A stretch of 64,000 nt of DNA from Arabidopsis thaliana (taxonomy: Eukaryota; Streptophyta; Magnoliopsida; Brassicales; Brassicaceae). Position numbers and translations under genes: made by a program. Below are positions 1 to 10,414 of the stretch, piece by piece. The first letter of the stretch is position 1. Each line of letters begins with the position of its first letter. The stretch spans positions 21,995,971 through 22,059,970 of the forward strand of contig NC_003070.9 in assembly GCF_000001735.4 (NCBI RefSeq). Direction: 5' to 3'. Below the pieces are notes generated by a model. It searched no databases and was not told where the DNA came from. It was given only the letters and a program-made list of their open reading frames with translations.

Positions 1-588
1 TATTTAAAATGTATTTAATGACTTTATAAAGATTTTCAGAGGTTTTAAAAAATTTACAAATATTTTTAAATGCAATATTTTTGCTAGGAAAAGTTTTGTT
101 ATAGTTTTTTTTGGCGGGGAAATAAATTTTGGCGGAAAATTTCAGTTTCTAATTTCATGTTCTCATTAAATGAGGGTAGTTGGCTCATTTTTCAAGAGAA
201 GAGATATTTTTTAAAATAGATAACATAAAAGAATATTGTTGTAAAAAGGTAGTAGAAAAAAGGTAGGTTTGCGAATCCCTTTTTTAATTTTTATTTTGTT
301 TAAAATAATCGATGGCTAATTTGCGCCGTAATATTTTGTTTCCTTAAATCATTCAAATACAAACATTTCCTAATTTTTGTCACGGGCTATATCTGCCTCC
401 TTCTGTTTTCTTTTTGTTAATATTTCTCGCAAAGGAGGAAGCTTTTAATAAGAAACTCAATTTTTCCCCTTTATGCTTTTTTCATTTTCAAAATTACGAA
501 AGAGGGAATTTTGTGACAATAAATTGAGTAGAAAAGAGTATGATTTTATAATATAGATTTATAAAACAGTCGGTCTAAAAAAGCTTAC
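1..588 (-). other. Probable long intron of the NBS-LRR gene
   Basis: This A/T-rich stretch follows the exon 2 donor. No NB-ARC or LRR coding frame is visible on the minus strand. It contains two close TTGGCGG cores (near 110-137), a kind of sequence seen at some plant transposon ends, but no inverted or direct repeat pair could be defined. Confidence 0.45.
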
Positions 589-1721
589 CAGTTATTGTTT
601 TTTGCTTAGAAAATGCTATCCTTTGTAAAAGTTTCCAACATTCGTCATGAGTTAAGAGTTCTGGTTTGAAAGTCACACAATGTGGATGTATTGCATCGTT
701 GCGTGAAGTAAGTAGTACCTTCCAACCAGCTGCAATAAACCAAACATAAGTGTTTGTGAGGAATTTGGGTCCTGTTATCTCTTTTCTTAGAAAATATCAA
801 ATGGTAAACATATTAGATTCGCCTAAATTATTATATAGTTATATATGTAATAAAAGGGTCACCTTTTCTCTCTGGAAACATGGGCGCTATTCTGTACCAG
901 TCCTCTCTTTTCCATAGGTCATCAAAGACGATCAAAGCTTTTTTTGTTTCCAACAACTGAAAGAGTTTCTTCTGAATATCGTCTTCCGGCAAGTCTGAGT
1001 CTTTATATTTAGGACTAAGATTCCCCAAGATGGTTTTCCACACATCTTTCCGTGTAAACTCTTGTGATACACACACCCACGCAAGTCCATCAAAATGACT
1101 TTTTACCTTATCATGATCAAAAATTTGCCGTGCAAGGGTGGTTTTGCCAAGACCACCCAAACCAGTAATAGATACCCCATGACTGCTATCGTTTCCCACC
1201 AATTCTTCAACCAATTTCTCAACATTTTTCTCCAAACCAACAAGATTGCTCTCAGATTCACTAGAAAATGTATGACGCAACTCCCTTTTCCTTTCCAGTT
1301 GAGCATGCGAATCCACACCGTCCATAATGTCTGATTTTATGCCTAAATTCTGCATAACTTGGATAACCTTGGAGATCCTCTTACTGATGCTTGTGATTTG
1401 CAAGGCAATCTCCCTACGACCACCTGGAAAGCAAGCAAGGCTTCTCATGTTGACACTGCCTTTTAGAAGAAAGATTTCTATTATATCCTCAGCATCATAA
1501 GTGATTTCCTTTATCTCTTCAAGGCAGTTTCTTGCAAGTGCACGGGTTTGTTTCTTTGCATCTGCATCAGATAGAAAGGCCATTAACATCTTCAGATCAT
1601 CTCTTAGCTCCGTAATTTGCTCTTCAACTCCCTGGAATCGCTCATATTCTTGGCTCAGGAGTTTCCAAAGCTTTTCAACACCGAACGATACAATTGAATC
1701 AACCATATATAAGTCCTGCAT
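589..1721 (-). CDS. CC-NBS-LRR disease resistance protein, 5' part (gene continues past left edge)
   Basis: Intracellular immune receptor of the CC-NB-ARC-LRR class, probably AT1G59780. Exon 1 is complement(863..1721) and exon 2 is complement(589..729); joining them restores the frame through K-A-G-W-K. Residues 1 to about 130 form an Rx-N type coiled-coil domain. The P-loop GGLGKTT is near residue 189. RNBS-A (FDGLAWVCVSQ) and kinase-2 (ALIVFDDLW, near 262) follow. Exon 2 carries RNBS-B (GWKVLLTSRND) and an RNBS-C-like stretch (ELLTHDECWKLL). The start is the first ATG of the open frame, six residues before a second ATG; either could be used. After the donor at 588 (GTAAGC) no further coding sequence is visible to base 1, so GLPL, MHD and the LRRs must lie left of the window. 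All visible motifs are intact, so the gene looks functional in this part. Confidence 0.9.
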
Positions 1722-1974
1722 GAATAGTACGAAAGTAGAGGTGAAACCTTTTTATAATGAAGAGGAAACATTAATTAGCAAGAACCTACATCACATATAT
1801 TATATATAAGTTCAAACTGCTAAAGATAAAAGTGATTTAATATATACTTGCATTTTTCATTATTAGCAGTCTATCACATGATTCTTTAAGAATAGGTTTG
1901 GCTTAGCTAAATTTTTTTTTGGGCAAAAACATACTTGACTCCATTAATCCACATACCAAATACAAAGTTCAAAC

Positions 1975-2230
1975 AAACATCCAACACATGGTTCGAAGTC
2001 AATTACGTCCGAGTCTTATGGAGTCTAAGTAGTGGAGTTGTGGAATTGAGTCAGTTCGTGTAGTGGAGTTATGGAGTCTGTTCCTATTTTTTAGTCGTTT
2101 TGTTGTTCCTTTTGAGTCTTTGTAAGGCTATTTAAAGCCATCTTTTCACGTTAATGAAGTATCACTTTTAGCCAAACAATTCACAAACTAGCATTCTAAC
2201 AAGTGAATGGTAGAGATAGAATATACGATA
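1975..2230 (+). mobile_element. Possible LTR-retrotransposon (Copia-like) LTR remnant
   Basis: The stretch reads like the 3' part of a plant LTR: a T-rich block, then a TATTTAAAG promoter-like element, then AATGAAGTAT and an ending near TCTAACA. The next bases (near 2208, TGGTAGAGATAG) weakly resemble the Copia primer-binding site TGGTATCAGAGC. No second LTR, gag or pol frame is visible, so this would be a solo or decayed element. This is pattern recognition only. Confidence 0.25.
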
Positions 2231-2390
2231 ATTTGACGGAAGATCCAAACATCGGAGACAAGAACTTGAACGTAGTTTGCAACAAGCGAGAGAATGGCGA
2301 GTCGAAAATCATTCCACAAAAACTTGGGGAGATTGAAGATTAGTTACGGTCCAATAAAGACATAATAATGTTGAAAAGAGGTTCTTTAAC

Positions 2391-3240
2391 TTGAATATCA
2401 CCGGCTTAATATCCACATCATCTAAGAATCTGGGTAAAGTACATAAACGGTTCCTTCAAAAGGAGGTGAGAGTCCAAACCAAGGTTCTTTCTATTAAAGA
2501 GGATAATTGTAACATAGAGTTCTTAGAAAAGATAAAACGATTAACAACACTAAGGATGTCTTCCTCCAAGGTTCGTAACAAATTATTAGCTTTCCTAACC
2601 ACCGATGTCCGCACAAAGTGAAATTGGAGTCCTTGACCAATATCAGCAATGTCAAGAGACATCAAAGGATTAGGAAATGCCAAAATATTTATAAAAAAAA
2701 CAGACCTGGGCCAAGATGCTAATTGGGTTAGCCCTATTATTTCAGACATGGGCCGAGAAAGATATCTTAGTGGGCCAAGAATTGAGAAACCCATCTCAAA
2801 GAAAGAGTCCATCTGAGCAATTAGGGATTTGAGCAGATCCAGAAGTTGAGGGCTGCTTGGAGGGGGATGCAAGCCGTCGTGGGAGACCAATAGTTAGGGA
2901 CCAAAGGTTTTGCAGGTTTGGAGCTTCCGCGATTGTGAGTGAGAGAACTCACTAGCTTTGTCAATGAAAACCCATTGGAGAGCCAATGAATCACCACCCA
3001 GAAGATAGACGGTCCAAGAGAGACTTCTCTTGCCACAACGAAGTCGAGTGTGAGATTTCTTCTGAAGGGATTTGAGCAGATCCAGAAGTTTAGAAAGGAA
3101 ACTAAGTGATGGAAGAATATTCAACTTTTAAAGATGCATCGCAGTGGGGGAACGGTTTCAGCAAAAATAGAACGTGCAGAGAGCTGAGCGTAAGAGTAGT
3201 CACCGGCCACCACCGTCTTCCTCTGCCGTGAGATTGTTTT
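2391..3240 (-). other. Degenerate coding-like region, origin unknown
   Basis: Several overlapping minus-strand open frames (2456-2890, 2821-3036, 2894-3124) and one plus-strand frame (2391-2621) occur here, none with a family I recognise. A segment of about 25 bp (ATTTGAGCAGATCCAGAAG) occurs twice, near 2826 and 3070, and causes the open frames to repeat a short peptide. Frames shift over short distances, which suits decayed transposon or gene-fragment DNA better than a working gene. Confidence 0.25.
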
Positions 3241-5533
3241 GCCTTTTAAAACCGGTGAGGGATATAGGTTTCACGAGGGTTTATAGAAGTAAATCGGAAA
3301 AAGGAAAAACGTGAACAAACAAAGGTGGCCAAGGAAGCAGAACAAACTTTTGAGGATTCAAGTTTCTTCAAACATGATCTAAGATTTTGCATTGTTTAAG
3401 AAAGAAAAAAAAAACTAATTGAACGAGTAGAGTCGAATTGATGGAAACAAATCAAGGACAGAGCAAAAGACCTTCTGCAATCAGAAAACAAATAAACTTT
3501 GACAGAAAAGTAAAAATCAATAACAAACAAACTGGCTCACCTGTCGAAACCACTTTTTTCTCGTTGTCCTTTGGAAGAAGAAAGATGATTGTTCTTTGTT
3601 CTTTAGTTATGAAGTCTCAGCTTATTCTTAGATATGGGAGTAAGTATGAAATCGGTAGCCAAGTTGACGATATTTAAATTAAAATAAGACCGGGAAAAAG
3701 TTAAGACTTTGTTGTGCATGTGCAGTGCACGTTAAAACTTGGGGTCAATAAATAAAAAACCAATATCTTTACTCCGGTACTTTTAACGTTTCTTTAATTA
3801 TTTGATCCATAATCTCCGTTAAATCTTAATCTTGACAAATTACAAAAAATAAAAACAAAAAAGGCTGGACACGATTACTATTAGTTATCACTCGCTTCAT
3901 AGTCGTTACTTGACTTTTACCCGGACGAAGAAAATAAGTATCCGTAACAAACAAAGTGGATACCAACTACCAAGTATTAAAATTTTAATACTAGCAAATA
4001 CAAGTCAAGTAGTATATATGAAAAATAATATAACTACTTGATCCATTTTACCCATTACACATTTTTGTAGAACAATAATACAGCATTATGTTGTCCCACA
4101 TTTGTTTTTAAAGAAGTTAGGGGGTGATTGGCTATATGCTTTCAAGACTTTAAAAGCAGTCTAAAGTTCTCACATTTTGTTTTTCCAATTAGGCTTTTTT
4201 ACTAATTTCTCAAAAACTTTTTTTTTCTTTTTTTTTTTTTTCTTTTTTTAAACCTCATAAACGAGGCTTTTCAAACAAAAAAATATTAAAGTGATTTGTT
4301 TCTTTTTTCTATACTATAAAAAAATCTACACATTTGAATTCTGAAAGCTTTTTTGTTTTTAGAAAAGTTTCCGAAGCAGTTTATTTATTTATTTTCTAAT
4401 CATTTGATAACTTAATTTTTTTGGTTAGAAAAAAACATGGATTAAAAACCCTTCACTTTTTTTCTAAAAACATGTAAAAGATCTTCAACTTTTTTATTGG
4501 TTTTAAACCATAGGGTAGATTAAAATATAGTTTTCAATCGTAAGATCCATAAAGATATTTTTTAATAGATTATATGATTCTTTAATCTCCGTCAAATCTT
4601 GACAAATATACCAATTGAGCTCCCCACATGGCTTTCTTTGCATTGAATTACAAAAACTTATGCTTTGTAGAAAGTAGAAACTAGATTTAGAAAAGAGCTA
4701 AAAGCTACAACTGTCACATTAATTCTGTTTTTATAAATCATCTGCTTTTCTTGTCTTCAGATATAATTTGAACATTCAATAGATTTAAGGATGTTCAGTT
4801 ATCTGGTATTTACAAGATTTAACAATTTCCTAGTGATTGTTAACTATACTTCACCGCATCAGTTGCCAACATAGTCAAAAACTTCAATACTTTTTTTGGC
4901 CAAGTTCATGTCTCAATGGCATATCAACCCCCAAAGCAACCCATGGAAAGAGAGGTTTAAAATTCCAAATATGTTTGTTATCAATCTAAACATTTGAAGT
5001 GGGCCAAGTGACACTACTGACATGAAACTTAATTATTTAGAATTCTAACCTTATATTTTCTCTAGTTTTCTCTTCTATATATCTAGATATATCTATATAT
5101 TTATATATTTATTGAGGTCTGAGATATATTCACAGCCTTCTCAACGTTGGCTATATATTTGACTTCCGTTTTTCTTCTAGGTCTTTTATTGCGCAGTTCA
5201 ATACTCAAAGCTAATTACGGTGATATCGGAATCCATATCTTCAGGTACGTGACTCTTAGATTTAAGGGTTTTGATCGATTTAGGTTTACGTCATCTTAAT
5301 TACTTTCAAAGACTGGTTTCATTCTCGCGTAATCTCAATGGACGCGTAACATCATGTCACTGCTCTAATTTGTTTTGGTTCGTGGTTGGCGATAACTATA
5401 AGATCAATTAGTTTAATTTGGAATATAAACAATTTGGATGCAAAAGTCTCAATAATAATTACCTCTCTCAAGCCCTAAATTTTGTTGTAACTATCTTAAA
5501 TTCTTCCAGAAATTTGACTCAACAGATCTTGAA
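3241..5533. other. A/T-rich spacer and 5' region of the first cullin-like gene
   Basis: No convincing gene lies between 3241 and about 5150. Long poly-T runs lie at 4215-4250. Repeated TATATATCTAGATAT-like sequence near 5080-5110 may hold the TATA box of the downstream gene. A 5' untranslated exon probably ends at 5245 (ATCTTCAG|GTACGTGA), with an untranslated intron ending near 5510 (TTCTTCCAG) just before the ATG at 5534. Confidence 0.45.
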
Positions 5534-7492
5534 ATGGATTCGAGAAGAATGTCCCGACCCAGACAGATTAAATTTGAGGAAGGATGGTCCAACATTCAGA
5601 AAGGTATTACCAAGCTGATAAGGATTCTAGAAGGAGAGCCTGAACCAACATTTTATTTTAGTGAATGTTTTAAACTTTACACGTAAGTAATGTTTGTGGT
5701 CTTATGTAACGTTTGCTAACAGTTTTGTACCTACCACAGTAATTTCTTATGTGATTCACAGGATTATCTACGATATGTGTGTCCAGAGATCCGATTATTC
5801 ACAGCAGCTTTATGAAAAGTATCGTAAAGTAATTGAAGATTATACTATCCAAACGGTTAGTACCAAAACTTTTCATTTGGGTTAGTTTCTTAGATATCGT
5901 GCACAAAAATATCAATGTGTGAAGAAAACATGTTTGTTTTTCTTAACTTTAACGCAAAAGATGTAATATAGTCTCTTTTTTATGTGCGGTTAAGGTGTTG
6001 CCGTCTTTAAGGGAGAAGCATGATGAAGATATGCTAAGAGAGCTTGTTAAGAGGTGGAATAACCATAAAATTATGGTCAAATGGTTAAGCAAGTTCTTCG
6101 TTTATATTGACCGTCACTTGGTTCGTCGGAGTAAGATTCCAATTCCATCACTAGATGAAGTTGGATTGACATGCTTTCTTGACCTGGTTGGTGATGAGTA
6201 TTCCTATAGCTCTTTATTTTTCAATGCTGCAAATGTATTTGTAACTATCCATGCAAATTATTTGCTTCAGGTTTATTGTGAGATGCAGTCCACGGCCAAA
6301 GAAGTTGTAATAGCACTTGTAAGTATTTGGTATATGTAATGAAAAAAACTATGGTCCAGCATTATTCTTTTTTTTTTTTTTTTATGTCTAACAATGTAAG
6401 TATTGCCAGATTCATAAAGAACGTGAGGGCGAACAGATAGATAGGGCACTAGTGAAGAACGTATTAGATATCTATGTGGAGAATGGGATGGGAACCTTGG
6501 AAAAATATGAAGAGGATTTTGAAAGCTTCATGCTTCAAGATACTGCTTCTTACTATTCTCGCAAGGCGTCAAGGTGGACCGAGGAGGATTCTTGTCCTGA
6601 TTACATGATAAAGGCATGTCCACCACTACTATGCTATTATTCGATTTCAGAAAAAGTTTATGTATATGTATTAACGTCAGTAATTTATATTGCAGGTTGA
6701 GGAGTGTCTAAAGATGGAGAGGGAGAGAGTCACTCACTATCTCCATTCAATTACCGAACCCAAACTAGTTGAGGTTGGTCATTTCTGACTGTATTTTGAG
6801 CTGTTTACAAACACTGATAGTTATTGAACTTGGTTGTTTATTTCTGATTGCAGAAAATACAAAACGAATTGTTGGTTATGGTTACAAAAAACCGCCTAGA
6901 AAATGAGCACTCAGGGTTTAGTGCATTGCTAAGAGATGACAAGGTAAAATGGACTTTTGTGGTTATAATTCGTAAACAAAATATCATTTAAAATTAATTA
7001 TATATATATTGATGGAGCATTGCTATATATATATATATACTTTCAGAAGAATGATCTCTCTAGGATATACCGTCTTTATCTTCCAATCCCTAAGAGGTTG
7101 GGACGTGTTGCAGACTTATTCAAGAAGGTTTATTTCATTTTATTTTTAAACTTACTTTCTGTTTGATTCCAAAACAATTTCTTTTTTTTAACTCACATTG
7201 ATTTTCATATGTGTGTATAAAAACAGCATATTACTGAAGAGGGAAATGCCCTTATCAAACAAGCTGACGACAAAACTACTAATCAACTACTAATTGAGCT
7301 ACACAATAAGTTCATTGTCTATGTCATCGAGTGTTTTCAAAACCACACCCTCTTCCATAAGGTTAGAGTTTTGTTCATGTGTGTCTATCTTTTCCAACAA
7401 TATTATATCGAATGACCATAGTTTCTTTGAATGCATTGAAGGCATTGGAAGAGGCATTTGAAACCTTAAGAAGTCAAGGAGGAAGTGAGTAG
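5534..7492 (+). CDS. Truncated cullin-like protein (N-terminal cullin repeats only)
   Basis: CUL1-like protein, probably AT1G59790. Exons: 5534-5682, 5762-5855, 5995-6186, 6271-6318, 6410-6613, 6696-6773, 6854-6943, 7047-7127, 7227-7361, 7442-7492. The total is 1122 nt and 373 residues, with all phases closing. In Arabidopsis CUL1 (about 740 residues) the N-terminal repeats bind SKP1/F-box adaptors and the C-terminal domain binds RBX1 and carries the NEDD8 lysine. Here the N-terminal repeats are well preserved ([40 protein letters not shown]), but the protein ends soon after the [22 protein letters not shown] region, so the catalytic half is absent. Intron 5 uses a GC donor (AAG|GCATGT). It may compete with CUL1 for SKP1; that is inference. 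It is a tandem paralogue of the gene at 8994. Confidence 0.88.
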
Positions 7493-8993
7493 CTTTTTCA
7501 GTGATGAAGTAAGAAAGATACGCTTAATTGATGAAAGCATATTTGTTTTTTTTTTCGTATTGTCAAAGATTTGGGTGAATTATAATGAATGATTTTCCTA
7601 TTTTTGCTACAACTTTGCATATCATGATTTAGTTAATGATTTTTAGTACTTATGAACTATGATATGCAATTAAATTATTCAACATTAAAACTACTTAAAG
7701 TTGTTGTTTTTTGCTATATTTTCTAAAAGATGACTTTATCTACTATTTATTAAAATTTCAAATTTATGAAAAATGTAATAGTTTATGTATATATAGATGC
7801 ATTATCCATATAAATGAAAAAGAAAAATGAACAACTACTTAGTTCGTTTATTCTTTCTCTATTTATATATGTTATAGGGATCATATTTACATAAATAACA
7901 ATTATTTTATAAAATATGATTGTTAGTTGATTGTATAGTTAATTTGAATAAGGTTGAATTTTTTATATTTAATTTAAAGTTATGCATATACGTATGTTCA
8001 ATGGAAAAAATCTTAGAAAAATTAAATGCCTACATTAATAAATGTTACTACATGTGTATCTTTGAGACAATTTAAAATAACTTATTTAATGATTTAAGTA
8101 CAAAATATATTTTAAACTCAGATAAGTATTTAATTTCATTTAATTTAATCATGTTTTATTCCTTAAATGATACATATTTTGATTATTTTGCATATTCATT
8201 AATCATTAGTATCAAAAGTAATTGATTAAATTATAAAATAAAACTTTGAATTGGGTTGGATTTTATGTTATATTTAATTTGAAGTTTATGCATATAAGTA
8301 TTTTTACTGGAAAAAATCTTAGAAAAATTAATTGCCTACATTAATAATTTTTACTACATGTATATCTTTGAGACAATTTAAAATAACTTATTTAATGATT
8401 TAAGTACAATATATATTTAAAACTAAGTTAAGTATTTAATTTCATTTAAATTAATCATGTTTGACTCCTTAAGTGATACATACTTTGTTTATTTTGCATA
8501 TTCATTAATCATTAGTAACAAAAGTGATTGATTAAATTATAAAATAAAATTTTGAATTGGGTTGGATCATGTTATTTAATTTAATTGTGAAATTGTTAAT
8601 GCATTTTACTGTTTTTTTATGTAAGGAAATCTCAGAATGATTAATGCACCCAATCAATTTAGGGGGTAGAAGAAGTGCAATGAAGAAACTTTATAATCTT
8701 ATATAAGAAATCTTCTAGGCCTTTTCTCCTACACTGGCAAATCTTCTAAGCTAATCGGATAAGGTGAAATTATATTCATACTGTTCGGAATCTTCAAGTA
8801 CGAGATGTCTTAGGTTCTCCTATGATTTGTAGCCTAATTAGTTTTAGTTTTAAAAATAGATCAGTATTGATAATTACCTCTCAAGAGCTAAATTCTAATG
8901 TAGTTATCTTAATTGCTTCCCTTGATAAAAATAAACAAATATATTTTAATTTCTCGTGTCTACTACTTTATTACAGAATTTGATTTAAGAAAG
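7493..8993. other. Spacer between the two cullin-like genes, with 5' leader of the second
   Basis: Very A/T-rich and without coding frames. It contains the tandem duplication annotated separately. A probable 5' untranslated exon ends near 8796 (GGAATCTTCAA|GTACGAGA), and its intron ends near 8976 (TTTATTACAG). This mirrors the leader intron of the upstream paralogue, which indicates the gene duplication included the leader. Confidence 0.5.
7945..8555. repeat. Two-copy tandem direct repeat, period about 306 bp
   Basis: Unit 1 (about 7945-8250) and unit 2 (about 8251-8555) align along their whole length with scattered substitutions and small indels. Anchors are TATGCATATA at 7981 and again at 8287, and TCTTTGAGACAATTTAAAAT in both units. 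The start of a third unit (GAATTGGGTTGGAT) is visible near 8553. The sequence is non-coding and lies between the duplicated cullin genes. Confidence 0.85.
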
Positions 8994-10414
8994 ATGGTGG
9001 CACCCACAGAGATTAAATTTGAGGTAGAATGGTCCAACATACAACAAGGTTTTACCAAGCTGATAAGAATGATAGAAGGAGAGTCTGAACCAGCATTTAA
9101 TCAGGAAATTATGATGATGATGCATACGTGCGTAGGTCGTCTTATGTAATGTTTGGAGTCTTATTATATAATGTTTGTAATTACCACAACTATTTCTTGT
9201 GTGATTCACAGGGCTACTTACCGTATATGCGCCTACAAGAACCCTCAACAGCTTTATGATAAGTATCGTGAATTAATTGAGAATTATGCAATCCAAACGG
9301 TGAGTACCAATGTGTGAAGAAGACACATTTTTTTTTTGACATAAAACAAAAAAAGAGTTAATATAATTTCTTTTTTTTATCTGTGGTTAAGGTGTTGCCA
9401 TCTTTAAGGGAAAAGCATGATGAATGTATGCTACGAGAGCTTGCTAAGAGGTGGAATGCCCATAAACTTTTGGTTAGATTATTTAGCAGAAGGTTGGTCT
9501 ATTTAGACGATTCCTTTCTTTCTAAAAAAGGCCTTCCATCACTGAGGGAAGTTGGCTTGAATTGCTTCCGCGACCAGGTTTGACATGCATATACCTATAT
9601 ATAGGTTCTAATTTTTCTCTGCTTCGAAAGTATTTTCTAACGGTCTGTAACTACGTACTTTAGGTTTATCGTGAAATGCAGTCCATGGCCGCAGAAGCTA
9701 TATTAGCACTTGTAAGTAATGTTATCTGTATTGATAAAAAAAATCTCTTGTTCTGCCTGATCTTTTTTTTCCTCTCGAAACAATATTTGTATTGCCAGAT
9801 TCATAAAGAACGTGAGGGTGAACAAATTGATAGAGAACTTGTGAGAAACGTAATAGATGTCTTTGTTGAGAATGGGATGGGAACTCTAAAAAAATATGAA
9901 GAGGATTTTGAAAGGCTCATGCTTCAAGATACTGCTTCTTACTATTCTAGCAAGGCATCAAGGTGGATCCAAGAGGAGTCTTGTCTTGATTACACGCTAA
10001 AGGCATATCTCTAGATATCACTTTTGGAACTGTTTTTCAATTCGATTTCAAGAAAGTATGTTTGTTAATACATGTTAGTAATTTTATGTTGCAGCCTCAA
10101 CAGTGTTTACAAAGGGAGAGGGAGAGAGTCACTCACTACCTTCATCCAACCACTGAACCCAAACTATTTGAGGTTCGTTATGGTATCATTATTTGGAATT
10201 AATCATATTTTTCTACGGGAGATTTTAGCGTTTGAACTTAGTGACATGGTTATATCTGGTAGCATTTTGAGGATATGTAATAGTTATTGGCTTTTTATTT
10301 TTTTCCACAATATTATATATTGAGTGATCATTTTTTTCTATTGACGCATTGCAGGTATTGAAAGAGGCATTTCAAATCTTAAAGAGGGGTGGAGGAAGTA
10401 AGAAGCTTAAGTGA
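8994..10414 (+). CDS. Truncated cullin-like protein, shorter tandem paralogue
   Basis: Probably AT1G59800. Exons: 8994-9127, 9212-9299, 9392-9577, 9664-9711, 9799-10002, 10095-10172, 10355-10414. The total is 798 nt, 265 residues, with phases closing. It matches the neighbour exon by exon through the N-terminal cullin repeats ([40 protein letters not shown]). It then jumps from the equivalent of exon 6 straight to the equivalent of exon 10, so exons 7 to 9 are missing. Like its neighbour it has no RBX1-binding or neddylation region, and it uses a GC donor at the same place (AAG|GCATAT). The annotated protein may be slightly shorter than my model if a different start or splice is used. Any role would depend on the N-terminal SKP1-facing surface. 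Confidence 0.82.

Noticed and set aside
4128..4145. GGGGGTGATTGGC resembling a hAT-type terminal inverted repeat
   Set aside because: No matching inverted end or flanking 8-bp duplication could be found within several kilobases.
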